DNA of 64,000 bases, from the NCBI RefSeq assembly GCF_001999905.1, contig NZ_CP019641.1, forward strand, positions 62,001-126,000, in the 5' to 3' direction. The position numbers and the translations under genes are program-made. This DNA comes from Planococcus lenghuensis. Lineage in GTDB: Bacteria > Bacillota > Bacilli > Bacillales_A > Planococcaceae. Below, piece by piece: positions 15,296 to 23,616 of this stretch; the stretch's first letter is position 1; every line of letters starts with the position of its first letter. The notes beneath the pieces are model-generated. The model was not told the origin of the DNA. It ran no database searches and saw nothing but the letters and a program-made list of their open reading frames with translations.

Positions 15296-15579
15296 GGGAT
15301 ATACCTCCTAACATTCATCGATAATTATTTTTTAATTTAAAAAAGGAAGGAACTTTTTAAAAAAACACTTTTTTCCGGTAGTTTAGCTTTAGTTTTACAG
15401 GACTACCTATAGTCCCTCATAGGTAAACCCGTAATTTGTCGAATTTCCTTTTTGCTCTCATCCTAACTGCATTTTAATGTAACTTATTTTTGACATAATC
15501 TCTAACTGTATTTAATTTCCTATGAATATAACGGAATCAAAGAACTGAAGTATCTTTTTTGTTATTAAGTTACATTAAA
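15296..15579. other. AT-rich intergenic, no gene seen
   Basis: Nearly 300 bases upstream of mazEF. No frame has a ribosome site or recognisable product. Confidence 0.5.
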
Positions 15580-15608
15580 CAAAAAGAAAGCTCCTGTGTC
15601 TGCAGGAG
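15580..15608 (-). terminator. terminator of 15610-16155
   Basis: On the minus strand CTCCTG (15603-15608) pairs with CAGGAG (15591-15596), followed by C-T-T-T-C-T-T-T-T-T. It abuts the stop codon. Confidence 0.75.
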
Positions 15609-15609
15609 T

Positions 15610-16155
15610 CTAAAGAGCGGTCGTTGAATTGAGCTGACTCGCTATGATGTTCGCTGCATCATCTATCGATTCATAGTATTCAACGACTTGCGTTTGAATA
15701 TATGTCAGTTCCAGAACTCTAGTATCCGGCAGGCACTTGACCTGAATCCAGTCCGTTCCCATCTTCGTGAAGTTCTGTGTGATATTAACCGTGTGATATT
15801 GGGAGATAGTCGTCAAAAGCTCTTTTATATGCTTTAAATCCACGGTAGGTTCCTCCTGTCCATTGCAGAAATAATTAGACTTACTACTCCTAAGAACTCC
15901 TAAGAGCTTTATTTCCCGAGTTGCAAAGATTTCCGGTGGCTCGATGGCTTCAATGTGTATGCAGACACTCCCTGCTTTCTCTTCCTGCAACTGTCGGTAA
16001 TCCGTCGGCAATGGGAATTTATGATGAAGCAATTCCGTCAGAAACACCTTACATTCTTCTGCCCGCAGGTACGATTCCGCTTGGTTCTGGGCAATCCCGT
16101 TATCCTGATAGTTTTCAACTGTAACGGTCAAATTAAACAGACGCGTACAAATCAA
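15610..16155 (-). CDS. hypothetical protein, 181 aa
   Basis: A soluble protein I do not recognise. It alternates strands and helices and has three scattered cysteines but no metal-binding spacing. The frame opens at TTG 16155 with only a weak purine run (AGAGAAGAG) upstream, so the true start could be ATT further up, or the gene may be truncated at its 5' end. A good terminator follows. The frameshifted gene at 16560-16879 is upstream in the same direction, separated by a strong terminator, so the two are probably independent. Confidence 0.5.
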   Translation of the reverse strand: MICTRLFNLTVTVENYQDNGIAQNQAESYLRAEECKVFLTELLHHKFPLPTDYRQLQEEKAGSVCIHIEAIEPPEIFATREIKLLGVLRSSKSNYFCNGQEEPTVDLKHIKELLTTISQYHTVNITQNFTKMGTDWIQVKCLPDTRVLELTYIQTQVVEYYESIDDAANIIASQLNSTTAL

Positions 16156-16326
16156 ATTCTCTTCTCTGACCTTAATGATTCTCGGTCGGCTGAAATGATG
16201 TTTCTCGCTGCCTGGTTCCTGTTACATATTCAGAAGGGTGCGATGTGCCGGGCCATGATTTCTGATGGCTTCACGTCGTTCACTCCCTCTGTCTTTCCAA
16301 GAAATTTTTATTTTTCTGTTGAAGAT

Positions 16327-16376
16327 CCTGCAAAAAGCCACAAAGAATCCTTGGATTCTTTGTGGCTTTTTGCAGG
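16327..16376. terminator. 50-bp near-perfect palindrome, bidirectional terminator
   Basis: Two perfect 24-base arms (16327-16350 and 16353-16376) separated by T-T. The inner G+C-rich part GCCACAAAGAATCC is followed by TTTTTGCAGG on both strands. It fits a bidirectional terminator for the minus-strand pseudogene at 16560, although a 24-bp perfect arm is unusually long. Confidence 0.7.
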
Positions 16377-16559
16377 CAGCTCTATTGTCTGCAGTATGTT
16401 ACCGAATTTATATGAGAAACGTTCGCTTACTATTGTCCCAAGTTAATTACCATTATACAAGTTTTGAAATTTTTGTAAAGCAAGCATTTCCCCCTACCCT
16501 AGGTTTATACAGAATCGGATGTAACACAATTACTGATAAATTACATTAACTGCATCAAA

Positions 16560-16879
16560 TTAGTAATGCGGGTCATCTTCATCGGTGAAGAATGCTATGG
16601 AACTATCTTGTAAAGCCAATTCGACTAACTTGTCAGCTGCCTCATTTGCAAACTTCAATACTGTAACATTGCTTCTCACATCAGGATGTACATATTCTTT
16701 CTGGACTTCGATATTCGAGGGATCATGAAAGACAGTTTTAACAGTGACTAAATCGGTAAGATCGGTAAACGCTTCGTTATTATTCCAGCCCTGGATAAAC
16801 GTTTGTAAGTAGGGAAGCCCGTCTTCGGTATAGCCGAATGAAACATCCTCACTTTTTTAATGTACTTCCAAGTTAACAT
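16560..16879 (-). pseudogene. small hypothetical gene broken by a frameshift in A6
   Basis: Reading from ATG 16879 gives M-L-T-W-K-Y-I-K-K, then the frame is lost at a run of six A (forward 16853-16858). Adding one A restores a continuous frame of about 106 residues (S-E-D-V-S-F-G-Y-T-E-D-G-L-P-Y ... F-F-T-D-E-D-D-P-H-Y) to TAA 16560-16562. AGGTG lies upstream of the ATG. The product is acidic, soluble and unrecognised. The run may be a true lesion, a phase-variable tract or a sequencing error. Confidence 0.5.
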
Positions 16880-16908
16880 GCTCACACCTACTTCCGTTGC
16901 CATGCGCT

Positions 16909-17097
16909 TTATTTAAAGAAAGCAAATTTCACCTCATCTTGCGTAATCAGTTTAACCATAGTGTTACTGTGACAATTGTTCTCTACAAGACCTTTTACAA
17001 GAGTCGCAGAAGAAAGTTTCCCAGTAATGAATGTGCCGAAAAAGAACTCAATTAGATGATTGTTAACAGAAACTACATCTCTGCATATGTCTATGAT
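16909..17097 (-). pseudogene. open frame without a start, possible gene remnant
   Basis: An uninterrupted minus-strand frame of about 62 codons ends at TAA 16909-16911 and reads plausibly as protein (F-E-I-I-D-I-C-R-D-V-V-S-V-N-N-H ... D-E-V-K-F-A-F-F-K). It has no start codon or ribosome site and abuts the stop of the CcdA-like gene at 17099. I read it as the tail of a gene cut by a rearrangement. It may be chance. Confidence 0.25.
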
Positions 17098-17098
17098 T

Positions 17099-17833
17099 TC
17101 AAATCGTCCAATAAACTAATGTATCAAAAATGCCAAGGATAAGAAGGAGTATGCCAGCGGTTCGTTGGACATACAGGCCGAGCTTTTTGCCTCTTTTCAT
17201 TACAGCTCCACCTGCACCATAGTACCAAATTAAAAAAATGGCGATGAACAGCGGAAGTGACGTTCCAAGTGCAAATAGTCCTGGCAGAACAACGCCGTAG
17301 GAAGTGCTAACTGCAACTGGCATGAGTGTGAAAAAGAACAGGATAAACATAGTCGGACAGAAACCGAGCGAAAAGCTTGCGCCCATCAGGAAGGAACCAG
17401 TTTCCCCGTCTTTAAATAGCCGACTTGGCAGTTGCAGAAGGGGGACCGTCCACCTGATTTTAATAAGACCGAGCATGAAGATTCCAACGATGATGAACAG
17501 GGGACCAATCATTTTCCGAATCCATGGGAAGTACGCGGTGAGTTCATTTTCAATTCCAGTGCCCAGCAGCCAGACGAGCAATCCAAGTCCGGTGAATACC
17601 GTTACTTTTCCTGCATTGAAAAACAGGATATCTTTCCATGCCACTCCTTGTTGAAGCGACTTGTTGCCATAAAACGTTACGGCGCCGATATTACCGGTAA
17701 ACTGACAAGGGGTCATTGCACCGATAATTCCTAGAAGCAAAGCGAATATCACAGGGGCTCCTTCAAGTCCAGCAGTTACGTTTAGAAGCGGCTCTGACAT
17801 CCAACTGCTCATTTGACTTAATAGACTATACAT
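17099..17833 (-). CDS. CcdA/DsbD-like transmembrane protein
   Basis: A 244-residue polytopic membrane protein with about six hydrophobic segments. Two cysteine motifs typical of the CcdA/DsbD fold are visible: M-T-P-C-Q-F in the first helix and F-C-P-T-M in the fourth. CcdA-type proteins pass electrons from cytoplasmic thioredoxin across the membrane to extracytoplasmic thiol partners, or act in copper-loading clusters. The ribosome site AGAGG is about eight bases before ATG. A copper-chaperone gene is encoded 260 bases upstream in the same direction, so a role in metal or thiol handling outside the cell is likely. Confidence 0.8.
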   Translation of the reverse strand: MYSLLSQMSSWMSEPLLNVTAGLEGAPVIFALLLGIIGAMTPCQFTGNIGAVTFYGNKSLQQGVAWKDILFFNAGKVTVFTGLGLLVWLLGTGIENELTAYFPWIRKMIGPLFIIVGIFMLGLIKIRWTVPLLQLPSRLFKDGETGSFLMGASFSLGFCPTMFILFFFTLMPVAVSTSYGVVLPGLFALGTSLPLFIAIFLIWYYGAGGAVMKRGKKLGLYVQRTAGILLLILGIFDTLVYWTI

Positions 17834-18044
17834 ACTGTAACCTCTGCTTCCTGTGTAACTGCTTCTATTGTAGTAAAAAATCTTGCAGAAACTATGAAGT
17901 TTTCCTGCTTATTCTGCAACGGAATCAAGGGGCGTCAAATGAAGGGTCCACAGTAGTAGCCATTTCCATTTGATTCTTACTACGATTGTCCACTAAATTT
18001 TCATATAAAGCAGACAGTAGAACTCCATATACTTAAAAGGAAAA

Positions 18045-18088
18045 GGCTATCCCCAAACCGGTCACATACACCAATTTGACGGATAGCC
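18045..18088 (-). terminator. terminator of the CopZ-like gene
   Basis: On the minus strand GGCTATCC (18081-18088) pairs with GGATAGCC (18045-18052), followed by TTTTCCTTTT. Confidence 0.75.
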
Positions 18089-18095
18089 ATCTGTA

Positions 18096-18302
18096 TTATC
18101 TGACATCATATCCTTGTTCTTCAACAGCTTCTTTCATGTTTTTCGTAGTAACTTCAGAGTTATTGTAGGTTACTTCTGCCACCCCTTTTGCTACATCCAC
18201 CTGAACATTCTGCACGCCCTGCAGATTCCGTAGAGCTCCATCTACTGCTGCTTTACAATGACCACATGTCATTCCGTTGATTTGTAGTGTCGTCTGTTCC
18301 AC
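18096..18302 (-). CDS. copZ: CopZ-like copper chaperone
   Basis: A 68-residue heavy-metal-associated (HMA, ferredoxin-fold) protein. The metal site is G-M-T-C-G-H-C at residues 10-16, followed by the usual V-D-G-A-L and V-x-V-D-V-A-K-G-x-A-E-V-T-Y pattern. CopZ carries Cu(I) to a CopA exporter; no CopA is in this window, so the partner must be elsewhere. GTG start at 18302 with a perfect AAAGGAGGTGA eight bases upstream, which decides the start. Own terminator. Confidence 0.9.
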   Translation of the reverse strand: MEQTTLQINGMTCGHCKAAVDGALRNLQGVQNVQVDVAKGVAEVTYNNSEVTTKNMKEAVEEQGYDVR

Positions 18303-18725
18303 TTTGTCTCACCTCCTTTCACTGTTGAATTAGTTCTAAACTTTATTGAGAAAAATGCCGATACTTATAACAATAGACTAATTTAAGTTTGCAGGCAGGT
18401 CGACAAGTACTCAACTTTTTTAAACTTTGAACACTTTTCTTAGAATATTTCTAGCCGATAAATGTAATCTTGACTTCTGCCACGTTAGCTACTGTATACT
18501 TTTCTAGCTGTAAGGACAAAAAGGAGTCCACTTAAAAAACAGGATTCAGATCACAAAAAGTTTACAGTTTGAAAGCAGGGGCAGGATAAACAAGACCATA
18601 CAACGGAACAACTTGGTTTTCAACCAGAAAGTTCCACTTCATCAGCCATTTGTGTAAAAGAGAAGTGCTATTTTACAATTCACCCAAAAATTAATTGAAT
18701 TTTGTTTATTGACTGAGGTGCTGTT
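18303..18725. other. divergent intergenic, about 420 bases
   Basis: Between copZ (minus) and the C39-like peptidase (plus). No gene seen. It presumably holds two promoters; I could not identify a clear CsoR or CopY operator. Confidence 0.45.
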
Positions 18726-19745
18726 TTGAAAACGTCCCATAGATTCATTCGTTTCATCCTCTTGTTTTCAATTTCCTTTTTTGCTATCGGTTATTTTTCA
18801 AAACATGTAAACGTCACAAGTGATAACTTTACACTTGAGACTCTTACATGGAGACAGTCACAAACAGCAGAATCTCCACGGATTTTTATAGTGACAAATG
18901 CTCGAAATGGCCACCCCTTATCGGATTATACGATTCAAGTACTGGATAAACGTAAAGATTCCCTTGTCGCATCAGCAAAATCCGGTGAATCAGGCCAAAT
19001 GAAAGCAAAGGGACTGATAAACGGCAAAGCGTATCAAATAAAGATAACTTCTCCTGATGCAATCTCACCGGCGTTTGAAAAGGAAATAACCTACATACAT
19101 GAAACGACATCTGTGTCTTTCCCGATAGAGATTGATATCGAACGAAAAGCAAACCATCTAAATGTGCCGACTGTCTTCCAAAAGCCCGAGCTTCCGAATG
19201 GATGCGAAATCACTGCCCTGACAGCCCTTCTTAACTATCACGGAATAGAAGTTTCAAAAACAACAATGGCTGACGATTACTTGCCTCAAGAATCACTGGA
19301 CTACCATAAGAATGTTAAAACCGGTCCGAACCCTTATCAAGCCTATGCGGGGAACCCTCGCAACTCAGATGGATGGTATGTTTTTGCCGATCCAATTGTT
19401 AAAGCGGCTAATAGTATCATTGCTGTAAAAGGAAAAGGACTGAGAGCGGAAAACGTAAGTGAAAGTACGCGCGAGGAAATTCTGTCCTATATTGACCAGG
19501 ATATTCCCGTAGCTGTTTGGGTGACGCTTGATTTATCGCCCCCTGTTACGCGTGGGGGCTGGTATATTAAAGAAACGAATGAGTTTCACCCTTCGTTTAT
19601 CAACCTGCACACCGTAGTCTTGGATGGCTGGGAAGATGGGAAGGTTTACGTAATGGATCCGCTCAAAGGCCGAATCAGTTACCCGGAAGATGTGTTTTTC
19701 GAAAGCTACAAAGCGCTTGGAAGTCAAGCTGTTATCATCAAATAA
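18726..19745 (+). CDS. C39-like secreted peptidase (YvpB-type)
   Basis: A 339-residue exported protein: an N-terminal signal or anchor (about residues 8-24), a beta-sandwich-like domain (45-140, resembling a carboxypeptidase-regulatory fold), and a Peptidase_C39_2 domain (about 145-339). The catalytic cysteine is in P-N-G-C-E-I-T-A-L and the histidine in N-L-H-T-V-V-L-D-G-W, with D-P-L-K-G later. Such YvpB-like proteins are putative cysteine peptidases; substrates are unknown. TTG start with GAGGTG five bases upstream. Convergent with the sortase gene. Confidence 0.8.
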   Translation: MKTSHRFIRFILLFSISFFAIGYFSKHVNVTSDNFTLETLTWRQSQTAESPRIFIVTNARNGHPLSDYTIQVLDKRKDSLVASAKSGESGQMKAKGLINGKAYQIKITSPDAISPAFEKEITYIHETTSVSFPIEIDIERKANHLNVPTVFQKPELPNGCEITALTALLNYHGIEVSKTTMADDYLPQESLDYHKNVKTGPNPYQAYAGNPRNSDGWYVFADPIVKAANSIIAVKGKGLRAENVSESTREEILSYIDQDIPVAVWVTLDLSPPVTRGGWYIKETNEFHPSFINLHTVVLDGWEDGKVYVMDPLKGRISYPEDVFFESYKALGSQAVIIK

Positions 19746-19935
19746 TTGGTCTGTTCTCCAATACGGTGCTTTCTTTTCCTTGATGAGGGTTAAAGAGGTC
19801 GTTGGATGGTTGAAGTATAGAAGAAGATTACCTCATCAGATGGTGGTTTTCACTGAAGTGAGACAACCTTCTTCTTGTGTTTTAAAACTAAGTTACAAAA
19901 GAGAAGCAGCGCAAGTAGAGGGTTAGACTCATTTG

Positions 19936-20601
19936 TCATGCTGTCGAATCGATTAATTCAGCGACCAATACATATCGTTTAGGAGCGTCTCCAATAAAAT
20001 TGAAAGGATAACAGGTGATGAGTGTCAGCCTCGCTTCTTCCGTTGGCACAATGACCGTTTTATCCATGTCATCAACGATCCTTACCTTGTTTACTTGATA
20101 AGTGAACTTCCCTGCCGCTGTCTTTACAATTAGATAATCTCCTTCTCCAACCTCACCTAACTTGCGAAATACTGTGTCCCGGTGGCCCGCCAACACACTG
20201 TTGTTGTTCATTCCGGGGAGAACGCTTTTTGAGTAGTGGCCGACTCCTTCCGCTAGCTCTTCTGGATCAGCCCCTGCATAGACAGGATAAGCAGTATCCA
20301 GTTTAGGAATTAGCAATTCACCAAACTTCTCCCCTTCTTCTGGATATGACGAATATAACGGATCCAGATCGATTTCACTTCTAGTTTCGGGACTTTTTTG
20401 TGCTACTACCGGTTCTGTACTGCTTGGGCCTGAAGATCGCGGGATTTGCGTGTTAACTTCTATATCTACTTCTTCCCCTGCGAAGTAGCCTGTGGCAAAA
20501 GCAAACGTGTTATAGCCAGCGAATGCCACTCCGAAAAAAACAAGGAGAATGGACAGCAAAGAAAGTGCGATTCTCCCTGTTGGTTTTCGTCTTCTTCCCA
20601 C
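19936..20601 (-). CDS. srtD: class D sortase
   Basis: A 221-residue membrane-anchored sortase. One N-terminal helix (about 10-35) is followed by a linker and the sortase barrel. The catalytic residues are H in L-A-G-H-R-D-T, C in L-I-T-C-Y-P-F and R in K-R-Y-V-L. The T-C-Y-P-F motif and short length fit class D (Bacillus YhcS). GTG start at 20601 with GGAGAGGTG eight bases upstream. No LPxTG substrate is visible in the window, so substrates would be chromosomal or elsewhere on the element. Confidence 0.88.
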   Translation of the reverse strand: MGRRRKPTGRIALSLLSILLVFFGVAFAGYNTFAFATGYFAGEEVDIEVNTQIPRSSGPSSTEPVVAQKSPETRSEIDLDPLYSSYPEEGEKFGELLIPKLDTAYPVYAGADPEELAEGVGHYSKSVLPGMNNNSVLAGHRDTVFRKLGEVGEGDYLIVKTAAGKFTYQVNKVRIVDDMDKTVIVPTEEARLTLITCYPFNFIGDAPKRYVLVAELIDSTA

Positions 20602-20654
20602 TTGTTTTCACCTCTCCTTCTGTCCGATATTCAAGAGTAAAGAAAAGAGTTTCC

Positions 20655-21122
20655 TTACTTCTCGGATAGGTTTTCGCATGCTTCTAATAGGCGCTTATAG
20701 TCCTCCGGGTTGCTGGCACTGAAATTTGTGTTTTGATAAGCAATCTGTCCTTGTTTATCAATCAAAAAACAGGAACGGATGGCAATTTCATTTTCTTCGT
20801 CAAAAACCCCGTAGTCTTTCACTGTTGTCTTATGCCAATCGGACAGTAATGGATAAGGCAGCGTGCCAAGACTAGCGGAAAATACATTATGTGAATGGAT
20901 TTGATCAACGCTTATCGCCAATATTTCGGTCTCTGTTTGTGTGACTTTCTTATAATCCTCTTTCCAAGAGAGAAGTTCCTGTATTCAGCCAGGGGTAAAA
21001 TTAAGTGGAAAGAACGCAATCAAAACATTTTTCTTGCCCTTGAAATCGGAAAGAGAAGTTTTCTTTCCACTGGTAGAAGACAAAGTGAAATTGGGTGCAG
21101 TATCGCCAGTTTGTAGATTCAT
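20655..21122 (-). CDS. peroxiredoxin with in-frame TGA at the peroxidatic Cys codon
   Basis: From ATG 21122 the frame encodes a 155-residue AhpC/TSA (BCP-like) peroxiredoxin if the TGA at 20985-20987 is read through. Residues 1-45 are typical (T-G-D-T-A-P-N-F-T-L, L-S-D-F-K-G-K-K, then A-F-F-P-L-N-F-T-P-G). The TGA is codon 46, exactly where the catalytic cysteine of F-T-P-G-C-T lies in the family. The downstream half is intact (I-L-A-I-S-V-D, P-Y-P-L-L-S-D, Y-G-V-F-D-E-E, F-L-I-D-K-Q-G). AGGAG lies 11 bases before ATG. It is either a selenocysteine peroxiredoxin or a nonsense mutant. A small stem with G-G in the loop lies about 20 bases after the TGA, where bacterial SECIS loops occur. Confidence 0.75.
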
Positions 21123-21791
21123 CTTCCTAACTCCTTTCATCCTCCTCACTTTATAGGGAAAACGCAGCTAAAGTGGAATAGGGAATTCATTAGTTTCCTT
21201 GTGATCTGTAATTCTTTTGAGATTTCCTCTTTAGTCTATTTTTTTAACCTGTGAATAGGAAAGCTAACATTTCGTCTTGTTGCTCTTTTAGTAAACGTAC
21301 AAAGTACCCTTTTATCGTTTTCACTTTTATCGCTTCATTCTCGAGATTGTTTCTTCATTGTTTTAACAGCAGCTGTTAATCGACTTGCCCAAATCATGGT
21401 CCATCCCTCCTTCATCCATACTTTAAATCTCTTCAGTTAGGGTAAACAGAGGCGCTGTCGACAAGATTTCCCCAATCTTTTGGGTGAATAGTTATTCCTT
21501 TCCCCTTAACTGTGTAGTTTTTGTGCAGATTGTTTATCTTTTTTAAAAACTTTTATTGTATTTGCTTATATGTCCTGACTGCTCATAGTTACTACAGTGA
21601 TTTTAAATTGCCTTGTCTTTAAGAATGGGATTCCCGGTAAGTATATAATTCTCATTGTAAAGCTAGGGCTTTCACTTTTGGTATTGACGCAATGAAATTG
21701 ATTTTATTCCAGTAATCAGGTACTTCTCAGATCAATTAAAAAAGTTTCACTTGTGTTTTTGTTCTTCCCTTGTAAACTAACATTTGTTAAT
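21123..21791. other. intergenic, about 670 bases
   Basis: No recognisable gene. On the minus strand GGAGGGATGGACC precedes a 20-codon frame (start about 21398), which could be a tiny peptide gene but has no support beyond its ribosome site. Confidence 0.4.
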
Positions 21792-21812
21792 AAAACGTAA
21801 TAATTACGGTTT
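21792..21812 (+). promoter_or_regulatory. Zur box
   Basis: The 21-base dyad with core CGTAATAATTACG matches the Bacillus Zur operator pattern (T-C-G-T-A-A-T-N-A-T-T-A-C-G-A). It lies just before the ribosome site of the zinc-binding lipoprotein gene, which should be repressed when zinc is sufficient. Confidence 0.8.
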
Positions 21813-21823
21813 GGAGGCGGCAA

Positions 21824-22831
21824 ATGAAAATTCCTTCACTTCTTCTCATTCTTGTTCTCTTTTTAGGAGCTTGTGGGCAGTCAAGCACCAATAGTTTAAC
21901 AGACCCAGATTCTGCTAGTGTAGACGATAACTCGAATGAATCTGTTCTCGATATTTTTACAACTGCATACCCTCTTGCTTATTTCACAGAGCGGATTGGG
22001 CAGGACCTGGTGAACGTCGCCTCGATTTATCCGCCAGGAGCAAATGAGCATACATTTGAACCGACACAGCAAGATATGATTGCGCTGGCAGAAGCGGATC
22101 TGCTTTTTTATGTCGGCCTTGGTCTCGAGGGATTTATATCTGATGCACAACAATCGCTAAATAATGAAAATGTGAAATTTGTTTCCACTGCTAGTGCCAT
22201 TTCAGAACAAGAATTAGTTACAGAAGATACTCCTGAAGGAGAAGCTGACGATCATGGACAGGATGAGGAGGAGCATGAAGCAGAACAGCAGAGTGGTGAT
22301 GCATCCAGCGCCGTAGACCCGCATGTATGGATTTCTCCTGTGTTGAGCCAGAAGCTCGCTCAATCTATAAAAGATTCTCTTATAAAAATAGATCCAGAAG
22401 GTGCTATGTTATATGAAACTAATTACGCTTCACTTATTAACGAGCTAGAACAACTTGATCAATCTTTCATTGATTTGGCAAACCAGATTGAAAATAAAAC
22501 GTTCTTTGTTTCCCATGCCGCATTTGGTTATATTGCTGAAACCTATGGTTTCGAACAAGTCGCAGTTGCTGGGCTAAACAGCCAGGATGAACCTTCTCAG
22601 AAAGAACTAACAGCAATCGTTGAGCTAGCCAAAGAAAAAGGAATCAACCACATTGTTTTTGAGCAGAATGTTTCTTCTGAGTTAGCAGAAATAGTCCAGC
22701 AGGAAATTGGGGCTGAAGCAGTTGAAATGCATAACTTAGGAGTTTTGACAGAAGAGGACATTGAAAACGGTGAAACCTACTTCACGTTAATGGAAAAAAA
22801 TCGTGATGTTTTAAAAACTATTCTGCAATGA
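21824..22831 (+). CDS. znuA: zinc ABC transporter substrate-binding lipoprotein (ZnuA/AdcA-like)
   Basis: A 335-residue lipoprotein: signal peptide with lipobox L-G-A-C, then the cluster A-I fold of metal-binding proteins. Visible ligands are H in G-A-N-E-H-T-F-E-P, H in V-D-P-H-V-W-I-S-P, H in V-S-H-A-A-F-G-Y, and the acidic/His-rich loop with D-D-H-G-Q-D-E-E-E-H characteristic of zinc binders. GGAGG lies upstream of ATG 21824. The Zur box directly upstream supports zinc as substrate. No permease or ATPase gene is adjacent, so it may feed a chromosomal ZnuBC. Confidence 0.9.
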   Translation: MKIPSLLLILVLFLGACGQSSTNSLTDPDSASVDDNSNESVLDIFTTAYPLAYFTERIGQDLVNVASIYPPGANEHTFEPTQQDMIALAEADLLFYVGLGLEGFISDAQQSLNNENVKFVSTASAISEQELVTEDTPEGEADDHGQDEEEHEAEQQSGDASSAVDPHVWISPVLSQKLAQSIKDSLIKIDPEGAMLYETNYASLINELEQLDQSFIDLANQIENKTFFVSHAAFGYIAETYGFEQVAVAGLNSQDEPSQKELTAIVELAKEKGINHIVFEQNVSSELAEIVQQEIGAEAVEMHNLGVLTEEDIENGETYFTLMEKNRDVLKTILQ

Positions 22832-22892
22832 CATGAGTGTACTAATAGATGGAAGTAACTTTTAATAACAATTCCGTCTTTTAAAACGACAG

Positions 22893-22935
22893 AAAAACAG
22901 CACAAGAGCCCTTACTTCGCTCTTGTGCTGTTTTT
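22893..22935. terminator. bidirectional terminator
   Basis: A 17-base perfect stem (22893-22909 with 22919-22935) ending in runs of A and T. It separates convergent znuA and the response regulator gene and overlaps the last codons of the latter. Confidence 0.9.
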
Positions 22936-23616
22936 TTGATTAGGTTCCAAGTTAAGCCATTTATAACCAACGCTCCAAACTGTAACGATACAGTCATCAA
23001 TAGGAAAACCGGTTTGGCGGATTTTTTCCCTCATATTCCGAATGTGGGAGTCGATTGTACGTCCATCTGTTTCTGCATCATACCCCCAAATTAAATCCAG
23101 CAACTGCTCACGGCTAAAGACGCGATTAGGGTGTTGCATTAACAATCCAAGAATAGCGAATTCCTTCGGGGTTAACTTGATTGTGTTTTTATCATATATC
23201 ACTTCAAACTGGTCCTTATCCCAAGACAATCCGTTCAGTTCCAATGTCTGTTTCGGGCTCACTCGTCGCAGTAATGCGGTCATACGAGCGATGAGTTCCT
23301 TTTCGTAAAACGGTTTTGTGATATAATCGTCCGCTCCTACATTGAGCCCTTTTACGACATCCTGATGCTGATCCCTAGCTGTCAGCATAATGATCGGCAC
23401 GTTTGAAACCTCTCTTATTTTTTCACACAATTCAAAGCCGTTCATCTCTGGCATCATGATGTCCAACAGTATAATATCAAATGTCTCCTTAGCTAAATAT
23501 GTGAGTGCCTCACCGGGACTTTGCGCTTTCCTGCACGTGTAGCTGTGCGGCTCCAGATACAGAGTCAGCAGATCAAGCATCCTTTTTTCGTCGTCAATTA
23601 ATAGAGCTTTGGTCAT
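22912..23616 (-). CDS. OmpR-family response regulator
   Basis: A 234-residue regulator. Receiver domain (1-118): acidic pair in L-I-D-D-E-K, phospho-acceptor D in I-I-L-L-D-I-M-M-P, T in M-L-T-A, K in T-K-P-F. Winged-helix domain (about 130-225): L-T-P-K-E-F-A-I-L, F-S-R-E-Q-L-L-D-L-I-W-G, D-S-H-I-R-N-M-R-E-K-I, G-Y-K-W. ATG 23616 has AGGTG upstream and overlaps the end of the kinase gene by 23 bases, indicating a translationally linked operon, with the kinase gene first. Inferred signal: envelope or metal stress, from the neighbourhood only. Confidence 0.93.
   Translation of the reverse strand: MTKALLIDDEKRMLDLLTLYLEPHSYTCRKAQSPGEALTYLAKETFDIILLDIMMPEMNGFELCEKIREVSNVPIIMLTARDQHQDVVKGLNVGADDYITKPFYEKELIARMTALLRRVSPKQTLELNGLSWDKDQFEVIYDKNTIKLTPKEFAILGLLMQHPNRVFSREQLLDLIWGYDAETDGRTIDSHIRNMREKIRQTGFPIDDCIVTVWSVGYKWLNLEPNQKNSTRAK

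Noticed and set aside
15955-16446. Plus-strand frame of 163 codons
   Set aside because: Antisense to the hypothetical gene 15610-16155; it runs through the 50-bp terminator palindrome and has no ribosome site.
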